Both the position numbers and the translations under genes were made by a program. A stretch of 64,000 nt of DNA from Closterium sp. NIES-65. Its lineage: Eukaryota > Streptophyta > Zygnematophyceae > Desmidiales > Closteriaceae. Position 1 is the stretch's first letter, and each line of letters starts with the position of its first letter. Below are positions 45,841 to 57,036 of this stretch, piece by piece. The notes beneath the pieces are model-generated. The model ran no database searches. It was not told the origin of the DNA and worked only from the letters and a program-made list of their open reading frames with translations. The DNA is taken from the NCBI GenBank assembly GCA_948144175.1, contig CANXME010002507.1, positions 62,001-126,000 of the forward strand. The letters run 5' to 3'.

Positions 45841-48800
45841 AGCGACATCCGCGTGAGTCCCTCACGCCCGAGCAACTTAGTGAGTAGTACGCTAGTTGGG
45901 GTTGTAGGAGTGGCCGCACTGCTATTGCTCCTAATGCTGTTACTACTGCTTCTGCTAGTACTACTGCTATTGGTGCTACTGGCGGTGGCCAGATGCAGCT
46001 CCAGCGACGTCCGCGCGAGTCTCTCACGCCCCAGCACCTTAGTGAGTGGTACGCTAGTTGGAGTTGTCACGGTAGCCGTCGTAGCTGTCGCCCTGGAGCT
46101 GGTCAGTTGGGAGCGTCTGGTAGTGGCCAGCTGCAGCTGCAGCGGCGTCCACGCGAGACACTTACGCCCCGGCAGCTTCACGAGTGGTACGCTCAGAGTA
46201 GAGGGTCTTTGAGTACCGTTCGCTGCCCATACGTCATTCACACAGGTGATCAGACTGGTCAGGCTTGCGAGACGCTTGGTCACACACAGTCCCGCTACCT
46301 CGCCCGTCTGAGTGACGCCTTGCGTACCGAGTTTGGCGACGAGGCTGAGCTCCCGGACTGGGTGGAGCTGCTTGGGCAAAGGGTAGATATATTTGCTCTT
46401 GACAATGATGCTATTCTCACTGCCACGTATGCATTGCCTACTAGTGCTGACCGTGCCTGTTACCTGTGCGTACCGCCTGACCCAGGTATAGAGCCTGCCG
46501 CTCCAGGTGCTGGTGAGTCTGCTCTCTCTGGTACTGCGCCTGCTGTGAGGATCTAGGATCGAGTTCAGAAAAGAGAATGAGAATTGAGTCGAATTGAATT
46601 GAATGTCCACCTGGGTACAACACGAGGCTATATATAGGCTCGACACAAGGCCCCGTAACCAGGTGTTACGCGAAGGTTCCGCGGGTCGCGAAGCGTCCCG
46701 AACAGATCCTTACCGAATTCGGTAGAAGGCAATTCGGTGGCAACCGAAAAGCCAGAATTTGGTGCACGCAACCTAGCTCCGTGCTATAACTATAATAAAA
46801 TATAGGAAAGCACCTAGCCTAGGAAATCAAGCAATTCATGCATGCATATGATTATCCTATGCTAGAAATAGCATGATAAAGTAGAGGCAAGCAAGCATAG
46901 CTGGCATAAGCTGTCGTACTCTCACACCTGCTGAGGCCTTGTACACCTTCACACTTGACTCTGGTGCTTCTCGCTCCTTCTTTCGCGACAGCACCACCCT
47001 CACGCCGCTCAGTCGGCTGGTTCAAGTCTCCCTGGCAGATCCCTCTGGGGGTCCAGTCCGTGCGACCTCCTCCACTGTCCTCCCTTGTCCTGCTGTCCCG
47101 TCCGGCACACTGTCGGGTCTTTACCTCCCCTCGTTCTCTACGAACTTGGTGGTGGGTTCTGCGCTCCAGGACGCGGGTGTTCACCAGTTCACCCCTGCCT
47201 ACGAGCGTGTGACACACTGCACGTATGCTCAGACAGGTTGTCACCTGGCTACTTACACTCGGCAGCCTAGGTCGGGCCTGTACACACTGACTACTGAGTC
47301 CCCTCAGGTAGCTGCGTCTGCGTCACGCCAGTTGTCGGCCCCCTGCTCGTGTTGCGCCTCGTCGCACCAGACCCTCCTTTGGCACCACCGCCTTGGTCAC
47401 CCCTCGGTGCAGCGCCTTCGCAGCATGCACCGCCGGGTCCTTGTCTCTGGTCTTCCCAGGGTTCTCCCTCCCCTCCCACCCTCACCTGCTCCTCCCTGTC
47501 TTCCCTGTGTCGAGGGGCGGCAGCGCGCCGCTCCTCACTCCTCCTCGTTCCCTCCCACAGAGGCTCCCCTGCAGACTCTCCACCTGGACGTGTGGGGCCC
47601 AGCCCGCGTCCGTGGATAGGGCCACGAGCGGTACTTCCTGCTGGTTGTCGACGACTACACGCGTTACACCACAGTCTTCCCCTTGCGCACCAAGGGTGAG
47701 GTCCCTGATGTTTTGATCCCTTGGATCCGCGCTGCTCGTCTCCAGCTCCGCGAGCGGTTCGGGACGGAGTTTCCTGTCCTCCGTCTGCACTCTGACAGAG
47801 GTGGTGAGTTTTCATCCGACCTCTTGGCAGCCTTCTGTGAGGAGCATGGCATCACCCAGCCGTTCACGCTTCCAATCTCTCCGCAGCAGAATGGGGTTGC
47901 TGAGCGCCGCATTGGCTTGGTCATGGAGGTCGCTCGTACCTCCATGATCCATGCGGCTGCCCCCCATTTTCTGTGGACGTTTGCGGTCCGGTACGCCGCG
48001 CATCAGCTTAGCCTCTGGCCCCGTGCCTCCTTGCCGGAGACCTCGCCCACACTGCTGTGGACGGGGAAGGTTGGCGATGCGTCGCGTTTCCGGGTCTGGG
48101 GTGCTCGTGCCTTTGTCCGCGATACCACCGCGGACAAGCTCTCCGCCCGCGCTGTTCCGTGTATCTTCCTTGGCTTTGTCCCTGACGTGCCCGGTTGGTA
48201 GTTTTACCACCCCACCTCGTGCCGTGTCTTCCCCTCTCAGGACGTCACGTTCGACGAGTTGGTTCCCTTTTACCGTCTCTTCCCCTACCGCACTGCCCCT
48301 CTCCCCCCCCCCCCGCCGCTCTTCCTCGCTCCAGGTGCTCCCCAGGTAGACCCCCTCCCCACTCCCGGTCATGCTCCTTCAGGTGTGTCTCAGGTAGACC
48401 CTCCTCCCTTGACTGCGTCGGTTGAGGTCACTGGTGACTCTGGTCCTGCTGAGGGTGGTCCTGCTTGGGGTGCTAATTCTGGGGGTGCTGAGCCTGGGGG
48501 TGCGAAGCCTGGGGGTGCTGAGCCTGGAGGTGCGAAGCCTGGGGGTGCGGAGTCTGGAGCTGCTGAGGGTGCTGGAGCTGGAGGTTCTGGAGCTGCTGAG
48601 GGTACTAGCGCTGGAGGTTCTGGAGCTGCTGCGGGTACTGGCGCTGGAGGTTCTGGAGCTGCTCCGGGTGCTGGCCCTGGAGCTTCTGTAGCTACTGCAG
48701 GTGCTGGCGCTGAGGGTTCTGAGTCTGCTGTTGCGCGGTCTCCCTGGAGTAGCTGCCTTCGTCCGCGTGTGCCTCTCACCTCACAGCAGCTGCACGACTG

Positions 48801-51487
48801 GTACGATCGCCGTCAGGGTCGCGCTTCTGGAGCTCGAGGCTCTGCCGCTGGAGGTATTTCAGCTGTCGTCACTGGAGCTGGGAGTGGTAATGGTCGCGGA
48901 GGTGCTCGTAGTGGAGGTACTGGAGCTGCTGGGGCTGGAGGTGCTGCTGAGTCTGAGGGTGCTGCTGTTGGAGACCCTTGGTCTGGGGGTGCTGCTGCTG
49001 GAGACACTGAGGCTGGAGACCCTGGGACTGGAGGTGCTGGTTCTGGGGGTGCTGCTGCTGGTGGAACTGGTCCTGGAGGAGCTGGCGCAAAGGGTTCTGG
49101 AGTTGCTGGAGGTGATGAAGCTGCTGGGGGTTCTGGAGCTGCTGGTGCTGGTAGCACTGCACACCCGCGCCTGTTCGCTCCACCGTCTCCGTCGTCTCAG
49201 CCACCGCCTGACTCTGTGCTTTGCCAGGTTCTTAGTCTCCCTTCGTCTAGTGGTCTTCCGTTACAGCCTGGCTCACCGGTGCCTGCTACTTCTTCTTACA
49301 CTGAGCAAACAGGGGGTTTTGCTGAGCGTTTTGAGCCTGCGTCACGTCCTGTCTCGTCTGTCCATTCTCATAGTTTCGGTCGTCGTGTTCCTCGTTCGCG
49401 TCAGCCGGCTTTCCCTGGCATCCACCTCGTAGTTCCTCATACTTCCTTTCCTCCGAAGCGTGTTCCCCTGCCGTCCCCTTCTACGTCTTCTCTGCCTACC
49501 GTTCCTGAGCCTGAGTCTGACCGCACCCGTGCTGCTCACTCTACTGTCACGCGTCTGCCAACCACAGTTGTCACTGACCCGACGTTTGAGTCTGCTGCTA
49601 CGTCTGCCTTTGTTGCTAAGCTTGTTGAATTTGCTGCTGCTTGTCGTCTAGACTACGCCGCTAGTCTTGTTGCTGAGTCTGAGTCTGTCTGTCCTCCGTC
49701 CGTCGGGGGTGAGTGTGCTCTTAGCACGGACGTCCTTGAGGACAGGCAGGAGGACCTTGAGTGTCTTGTAGCCGCTGCGCCTCATCTCGTGTCCATGCTG
49801 CTTGCCCCTAAGGGAGACCCGGATGCTCCAGACATCCCGACCCCGCGCTCTTACGCTGAGGCGATCGCGGGTGAGTACTCCTCTCAGTGGTAGACAACCA
49901 TGGACACAGAGATGGCATCGTGGAAGTCCACTGGCACTTACGTTGACGAGGTTCCCCCTCCTGGGGCGAACATCGTCAGTGGCATGTGGATTTTCAGGGT
50001 GAAGCGGCCCCCAGGTTCTCCGCCTGTCTTCAAGGCTCATTACGTTGCTTGAGGTTTCAGTCAGCGAGAGGGAGTAGACTTCTTTCAGACCTTCTCCCCC
50101 ACCCCGAAGATGACCACTCTTCGGGTGCTGCTGCACGTTGCCGCTCAGCGTGACTACGAGCTTCACTCTCTTGACTTCAGCACAGCTTTCTTACAGGGCA
50201 GCATGCACGACGAGATCTGGCTGCGCCGCCCTCCTGGCTTCACTGGGTCGTTCCCTCTTGGTACCCAGTGGAGCCTCCGGCGGCCAGTCTACGGTCTCCG
50301 CTAGGAACCACGTGACTAGCACGACACACTGAGGACGACACTTGCGGCTCTTGGGTTTGCTCCGTTGACTTCTGACCCGTCGCTGTTTCTGCGCACCGAC
50401 ACGTCGCTACCGCCGTTCTACATCCTTGTGTACGTCGACGACTTGATCTTTGCCACTCGTGACACTAAGGCTCTCGCCGTGGTGAAGTCAGAGCTGCAGA
50501 AGAGACACAAGTGCACAGACCTGGGTGAACTGCGCAGCTACCTTTGCTTGCAGATCTCCCGGGACAGAGCACACCGCACCATCACACTTACTCATTCACA
50601 CATGGTGCAGCAGGTCCTTCAGCGCTTCGGCTTCACCTGGTCCTCGCCACAGCACACTCCTCTGGCTACAGGCCACTCGCTCTCAGCTCCACCTTCGGAC
50701 GAGTCCGTAGAGCCGAATGGCCCGTATCCAGAGCTAGTGGGCTACCTCATGTACCTGATGACCTGCACTCGACCTGACCTTGCGTACCCTCTTTGCCTTC
50801 TGGCTCGCTACGTGGCTCCTGGTCGGCACCAAAAGGTGCACATGGATGCTGCGAAAAGGGTATTGCGCTACTTGTTCGGTACATTGGGCATGGGGCTCGT
50901 GCTTGGAGGGCGAAGCGCAGTTGTCCTCACTGGGCCCTCAGACGCTTCTTGGGTTTAGCTTTGCGTTACTTCCTGGCTCGAGATTTGTAGCAGCGTGGTT
51001 AGCTTTGTCTTGCTTACGTGACCACTCGGGCCAACACTGCTGATATATTCACCAAGGCACTTCTGTCTGGTGATCATCAGCGTTTTTGCATTTTGTTAGG
51101 CCTTGTGCTCACTTTTCCTCACTTGCTGTAGACTTTGTTTGTACTATGATCTACATATATATATATATACCTGCTTGCTTGCTCTGCTAGTTAGAGATCA
51201 CTGTGCTGTTATTGTTACGTATATATCTCTGCATGTGAACTGGCCTTGTGGCCTTTTGTTTGTGCTAAGAATGCGTGGTGACGTTGTGATCCACCCTGAG
51301 CTTGCTTTGCACTTGTGACCATCTGTTCTCCCCCACTTTGCCTATGGGGGTGTGTCAAACATATAGTTATATATTGTAGTTTGGGTAGGCTCTAGTAGGG
51401 TACTCACTGTGGGGTACAACCCCTTAGGTCATACTTTTGTACCAAACTCTCGATAGTCCAATTTCATCCTTGCCTATTATTCTAACA
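45841..51487 (+). mobile_element. Ty1/copia fossil B (plus strand)
   Basis: The most complete copia copy here, broken in several places. The gag-type region has three tandem copies of an LQRRPRESLTPQQLSEWYA-like motif, then LARLSDALRTEFGDEAELPD and VDIFALDNDAI. Then come protease (LDSGASRSFF), integrase (HHRLGHPS, LDVWGPARV, LHSDRGGEFSSD, QQNGVAERR), a Gly/Ala-rich spacer with TSQQLHDWY, reverse transcriptase (WKSTGTYVDEVPP; YVDDLIFA) and RNase H remnants. A 135-bp LTR at 51353-51487 (TGTCAAAC...TCTAACA) follows a GGGGGTG tract. A foreign solo LTR interrupts it at 46544-46926. Confidence 0.9.
46544..46926 (-). mobile_element. solo LTR of a second LTR-retroelement family, inside copia B
   Basis: 383 bp with perfect 6-bp inverted ends TGTGAG...CTCACA and a 5-bp target duplication CCTGC (46539-46543 and 46927-46931). 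On the minus strand it has a TATATATAG box (about 46630) followed by a TTCTCATTCTC-type R/U5 end, so the LTR is in minus orientation. It is unrelated to the 131-135-bp copia LTRs. No internal domain remains. Confidence 0.85.
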
Positions 51488-53780
51488 CCACTGGTCCCGA
51501 AGGTGCTCGTACTTGAGGTATTGGAGCTGCCGGAGCAAGTGGTGGTGCTGCTACTGGAGGTTTTGGAGGTGCTGGAGGTGCTGACCCTGGGTGTGCTCGT
51601 GCTGGAGGTACTGGAGCTCCCGGAGCTAGTGGTGCTGCTGCTACTGGAGGTCATGGAGGTGCTGGCGGTACAGGGGTTGCCTGGAGTTGCTGGAGCCGTT
51701 GGAGCTGGTGGTGCTGCAGGTGCTGGAGATGGAGACGCTAGCGCTGGGGGTGCTGGAGCTGTTGGTACTGGTGCTGGAGGCACTGTGCAGCGGCGACTGT
51801 TTTTTGTTCGCCGTCGCCGTTGTCTCTGTCACCACCTGGCTCGGCACTTTGCCAGGTTCTGAGTCTTCCGTCTTCTACTGACCTTACTCTCCTCCCTTGC
51901 TGTGTCTACCGCCTGACCAGTCGCAGCCTCAACTACAGCCAGACTCCCCACTGCCTGCCCCTTCTCCTTAGACTGAGCACTCACACTCTCTTACAGAGCG
52001 TCATGAGCCTGCGTCTCGCCCTGCCTCGCCTGTTCGCGCTGGTCGCACTAGTAGTCGTGTTCCGCGTCCGCGTCCTCCTCCTGTCCCCGGCACGCACCAT
52101 ATGGCACTTCGTCCTTCCTCTGTTCCACTACGTGTCCCCCTGCCGTCTCCTCCTGCGTCCTCCCTTGCTGACGGACCGGACCCTGAGTCTGACCTCCTTC
52201 GTGCTGCTAGTCCTACTGTCACGCGTCTTCTGGCCACTGTTGTCACTAACCCTTTATTTGAGTCCACTACTCTTCTTAGTGGCAGACAGCCATGGACGCA
52301 GAGATGGCATCTTGGAAGTCCACAGGCACTTACGTCGACGCAATTCCTCCTCCTGGGGCGAACATAGTCGATGGCATGTGGATTTTGAGGGTGAAGCGGC
52401 CGCCAGATCCTCCGCCTGCCTTCAAGGCTCGCTACGTTGCACGAGGCTTCAGACAGCGACAGGGGTTGATTTCTTCTAGACCTTCTCCCCTACCTCGAAG
52501 ATGACTACTCTTCGGGTACTGTTGCACGTCGTTGCTCAGCGTGACTACGAACTTCACTCTCTTGACTTCAGTACAGCTTTCTTACAGGGCAGCCCGCACG
52601 AGGAGATCTGGCTCCACCGCCCACCTGGCTTCACTGGGTCGTTTCCTGTAGGTACCCTATGGAGCCCTCGGCGGCCAGTCTACGGTCTCCGCCAGGCGCC
52701 TCGCGAGTGGCATGACACATTAAGGATGACGCTTGCGGCTCTTGGGTTTGCTCCTTCGACTGCTGACCCGTCATTGTTTCTGCCCACCGACACTTCGCTT
52801 CTGCCGTTCTACGTCCTCGTGTACGTCGACGACTTTATCTTTGCCACTGCTGACACTAAGGGGCTGGCCCTAGTGAATTCAAAGCTGTAGAAGAGACACA
52901 CGTGCACAAACCCACGTGATCTGCGTATCACCCGGGATAGAGCACGCCGCACCATTACCCTGACTTAGTCACACATGGTGCAGCAGGTCCTTTAGCGCTT
53001 TGACATCAAGTACTCCTCGCCAGAGTCCACTCCTCTGGCTACCGGTCACTCTCTCTCAGCTCCACCTTCGGACGAGTCCGTAGAGCCGTGTGGCTCGTAT
53101 CCAGAGCTTGTGGGCTACCTCATGTACCTGATGACCTGCACTCGACCTAACCTTGCCTACCCTCTTAGCATCCTGACACGCTACGTTGTGCCTGGGAGAC
53201 ACCGACCAGAGCACTCGAAGGCCGCTAAGAGGGTGTTGCACTGCTTGTGTAGTACGTCGGGTATGTGGCTCGTGCTTGGAGGACAGGGTCCAGTTGTCCT
53301 CACTGGACACGAAGACACTTCTTGGGCTGATAACTTGGCTACGCAGCGGTCGTCACAGGGTTACACTTTCAGTCTTGGCTCCGGCTCTGTTTCTTGTTGG
53401 TCTACCCGCTCGTCTTTTGTTCTCAGTTCAAGTTGTGAGTCTGAGATCTACGTAGGGGCTATGGCTGCACAGGAAGGGGCTATGGCTGCACAGGAGTTAC
53501 GCTGGCTCACCTACCTGCTGAGCGACGAGAGAGAGCCGCCTCGTTCTCCTCCAGTTCTGTACATCGACAACAAGGCCATGATTGCCTTGTGTTAGGAGCA
53601 CAGACTGGAGCACAGGACGAAGCGCATCGCTCTGCGTTACTTCCTTGTTCGAGAGTTGCAGCAACGTGGTCAGCTTCGTCTTGTTTACGAGGCCTCTCGG
53701 GCCAACACTGCTGGTATATTCACCAAGGCACTTCAGCATTGTGATCATCAGCCTTTCTGTATTGTTTTAGGACTTGTGCC
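51488..53780 (+). mobile_element. Ty1/copia fossil C (plus strand)
   Basis: Broken copia copy beginning immediately after the LTR of copy B. It covers the Gly/Ala-rich spacer (near-identical to 44760-45070), reverse transcriptase (WKSTGTYVDAIPP; LHSLDFSTAFLQG; LVYVDDFIFA), and RNase H (SESEIYVGAMAAQE-like block; VLYIDNKAMIALC). I see no LTR at its right end. It carries several breaks. Confidence 0.85.
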
Positions 53781-55409
53781 TACTTGGCCTCACTTGTTTA
53801 CTTTTTGACTTTGCTAGTACTGTGATTTATGTACTATGTTAGTTTCACCATTCTCGCTTTCACATCATAACAGAATTTCCCTCTGATTCTACGTCGAAAT
53901 CTCAGCTGTTAATTGCTCTGATGTAAGGGGGCTTGTTGTGTAGCGGGTGAGCGCGGCCATACCCCCCTTGGCCAGCGTGCTTTTAGCACTTCCCGATAAT
54001 CGATACGGCATCCGCAGTGCAGGTTTTCTAATAAGTACGATCAGACCGAGTGAGTGAGTCATACTAGGTGGTGATTAATGTTCACAATTGAGTTCTTTAT
54101 TCAATATACATTGCATACAAAATGCACATACAAAGGCTCCTCAGAGTTTGATGAGTTAGGCACAAATTATGCTCGCTCAGTGCATTTTAGTTGTGTGCAA
54201 ATGGGTCCTTTGCCGCACACCAGCACGGCACCCCCCTTCGGCAAAGGGGTCCCGCGGAATGGATTTTCGCGCCATCACGAATTATTCATGGTTCCCCCCA
54301 GCAGCACACTCATTGGCCCTTGATGTGCCTGCATGGGTGATGATTCAAGCATGCCGAACCGCATCGACGAACATGAAACATCGCCATGGTGTTGTGAAGC
54401 GATGCGTCTAGTTCGCAGGATCACGTCTGCGACAGCCGAGAAGGCGCACGGCATGCTTCGCCTGGCAAGGCATTCTGCAAAACATTCTCACCTGCTTGCT
54501 GTCGCTCAAAACAAGCCACACCATTGCATGCCATGCGAATCTCGCCTTCCTTGCCATTTGTTGGGAGGATCCAGCAAAATCAGTCCAGTTGAGTCAGCAC
54601 CACCGGCTTATGCCAAGAAGGGGGGGTTCTCGCGTCGCGGGGGGAAACATTTCCGCATGGGCGGAAGCGGGATGCTCTTCGACTCAATGCAGGCGTGTAA
54701 TTTTGTCCCTGCCGCCGTCACCGATGTTCCAACCTGATTACCGTACTGTGCTGCTTTTGAACACGTTTTATCGTACAAACATCTTCTCCAGCGCATGCTG
54801 GCTTTTTCATCGACATGAATGGAAACCATCCAGGAACGATGATACGACGCTCGTTAAGAGATGCTATGCTACTTTGCTGCCTTCTTGTAAAGTCTGCCGC
54901 CATGGAGAGGCATACGGATCGGTCTGGATGGGTGTTCCAGCTACATATGACTGTTTTTGCAAAATTATTTCCTGCAATGCATTGAAGTGAGGCAATGAGA
55001 CCACGTGGTCAAGGGAAGGGTGCTCCCAGTTTCGTCCATGGCGTGTCGTTGTCCAGCATACGCGATCCGTAAAGCTAACGGCTGTGTCAACCTTCCACAA
55101 CGTTATTCTCGCTTTCTCATATAGCACGTCGTGGCCTTGGAGTCACATGTCACACGTAGCACAAGTGCTGGTCTCGGAGACCAACATTCCCCATCACGCA
55201 TCCTCAAAACGAATCTACACCCTCGGTCAAGCAGGAGCCATGCGATGGCCTTTCGTAAAGCGCTTAGCATAAATCGTTGACATTTGCTGCTACCTCCTAC
55301 AAGACCCGATTGCGGTACAAAGGACCTTTCCGGCAGAACCATCGATGCGAACTCACCAGATATTATTCTTACCGAGGAGATATCTGGCAGACATCGTTAA
55401 CGTTTCGCA
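53781..55409. other. spacer upstream of the kinesin gene
   Basis: No recognised gene. Several frames of 60-160 codons (for example 54333-54737 and 54496-54990, plus strand) resemble nothing I know. The last few hundred bases should hold the kinesin promoter and 5' UTR. I see no diagnostic mitosis-specific activator motif cluster that I could stand behind. Confidence 0.45.
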
Positions 55410-56954
55410 ATGGACGATTCTGACATCTGCCAGATGAGCTTGTCCTCGTGTGGTAGCCTAGATTTTCCGTACCACTCCGAGCTTACCAACCTTGAAAGGA
55501 CCCCTAGTGGAGCCATGTTTAACAGCCAGATTATAGGCGAAGAGTCTCAATTGGAGAGATTTCGGAGAGTAGAAGGTTCTAATAGGCGATGGAAGCTCGG
55601 CGAGGATGCGCGGCCCGACGCGAGGATGGAGCCTGATCCGAGCCTAGCGCCGGACAGCATTCCCCAAGACACCATCCTGAAAGCGGCCGTTTCGCCTGAG
55701 CTAGTAATAGACTCTAAAGCGGCTATCGCGCCCGTGTCTCGAACGAGCGTTGGGCTCAAGGCCACGTCGGAGAAAATCTTCGTGTCGGTCCGCGTGCGAC
55801 CGTTGAACAGGAAGGAGGCGGCGAGCGGGGATAAGGTAGTGTGGCGCATTCAAGAACCCAACACGCTCCATTTCCTGCAGCCGCTTCCCGAGCGCTCGCC
55901 GTACCCGGCTGCTTACACTTTCGGTGAGCGCTCAAATTGTCAATCGTCTCTCTTATAAGACCGTTCACCGGCAGTTTGCACACGTTCGTCCTGCTCGCAT
56001 AGGCAGCACGCTTGTAGGGGTTTATGAGGAGGTATCACAGTATGGAGGAGCGCATAGCTGAATTAATTTCGTTTGTCATGCGTGCGTGCAGACCGTGCGT
56101 TCGGTCCCGCGTGTCCGTCGGATCGGGTGTACGAGGAAGGAGCCAAGAACATTGTGCTGTCCGCGCTCTCCGGGATCAACGGTGCGTTCACTGCCTTGTA
56201 CTGTATCAAACTTTCGTACCACGGTCTCGTGAACTTCACCGTCCAATGTTAACTGGTCTCTGTTTCCGGTGTATGCTGCTCTTTCTGTGTTGCCAGCGTC
56301 GATATTCGCCTACGGTATGACAAGCAGTGGGAAGACGTACACCATGGAGGCCATTACTGATCTTGCCGCTTGCGACATCTTCACGCACATTCGGAATGTG
56401 AGTCGATTACACGGAATCTTTCAATGCCAGATCTTCTCAGAAACATTGACAGTGTCAATGATTATCATGGACATTCACAACGAAAACCTCTTCGGGGCCT
56501 ATGTGTCTGTTACGTGTTTTCACGGACATTTCCACCTTCATGTTTCTCCCTGTACATTCGCAATGTAATTAATGCTGATCGATATCCCCAAGGTCGGTTT
56601 CGTGAACATGCACAATATCGGTTGAATTCATGAAGGTTCGCATTCTTAGTTGTTAACTGAAGAAGTTAACTGAAGAAGTTCACAGAATCAGTTATCTCCG
56701 CGAGCATTGGCATTGTCAGCCTTTACGGGCATCACAATGTCTTGGCATGGACATTCACATCGTCAGCCTTTCGTCATGGTTGTTCACGGAATCAGTTTTT
56801 TTCGTGGACTCCGACTACGTTGGTCCTATTCATGCACTTTCAGAACGTCATTTTTCGCCTTGCAAGTTCGCAATGTTATATGTATCCCCAAACGTTCGGT
56901 GGCTTCGTGGACATCAACAATGCCAGTAGTCATCAAGGACATTCACAATGTCAG

Positions 56955-57036
<82 letters not shown>

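Noticed and set aside
54333-54990. Protein-coding gene upstream of the kinesin
   Set aside because: Overlapping frames of up to 164 codons lack any recognised motif and conflict with one another.
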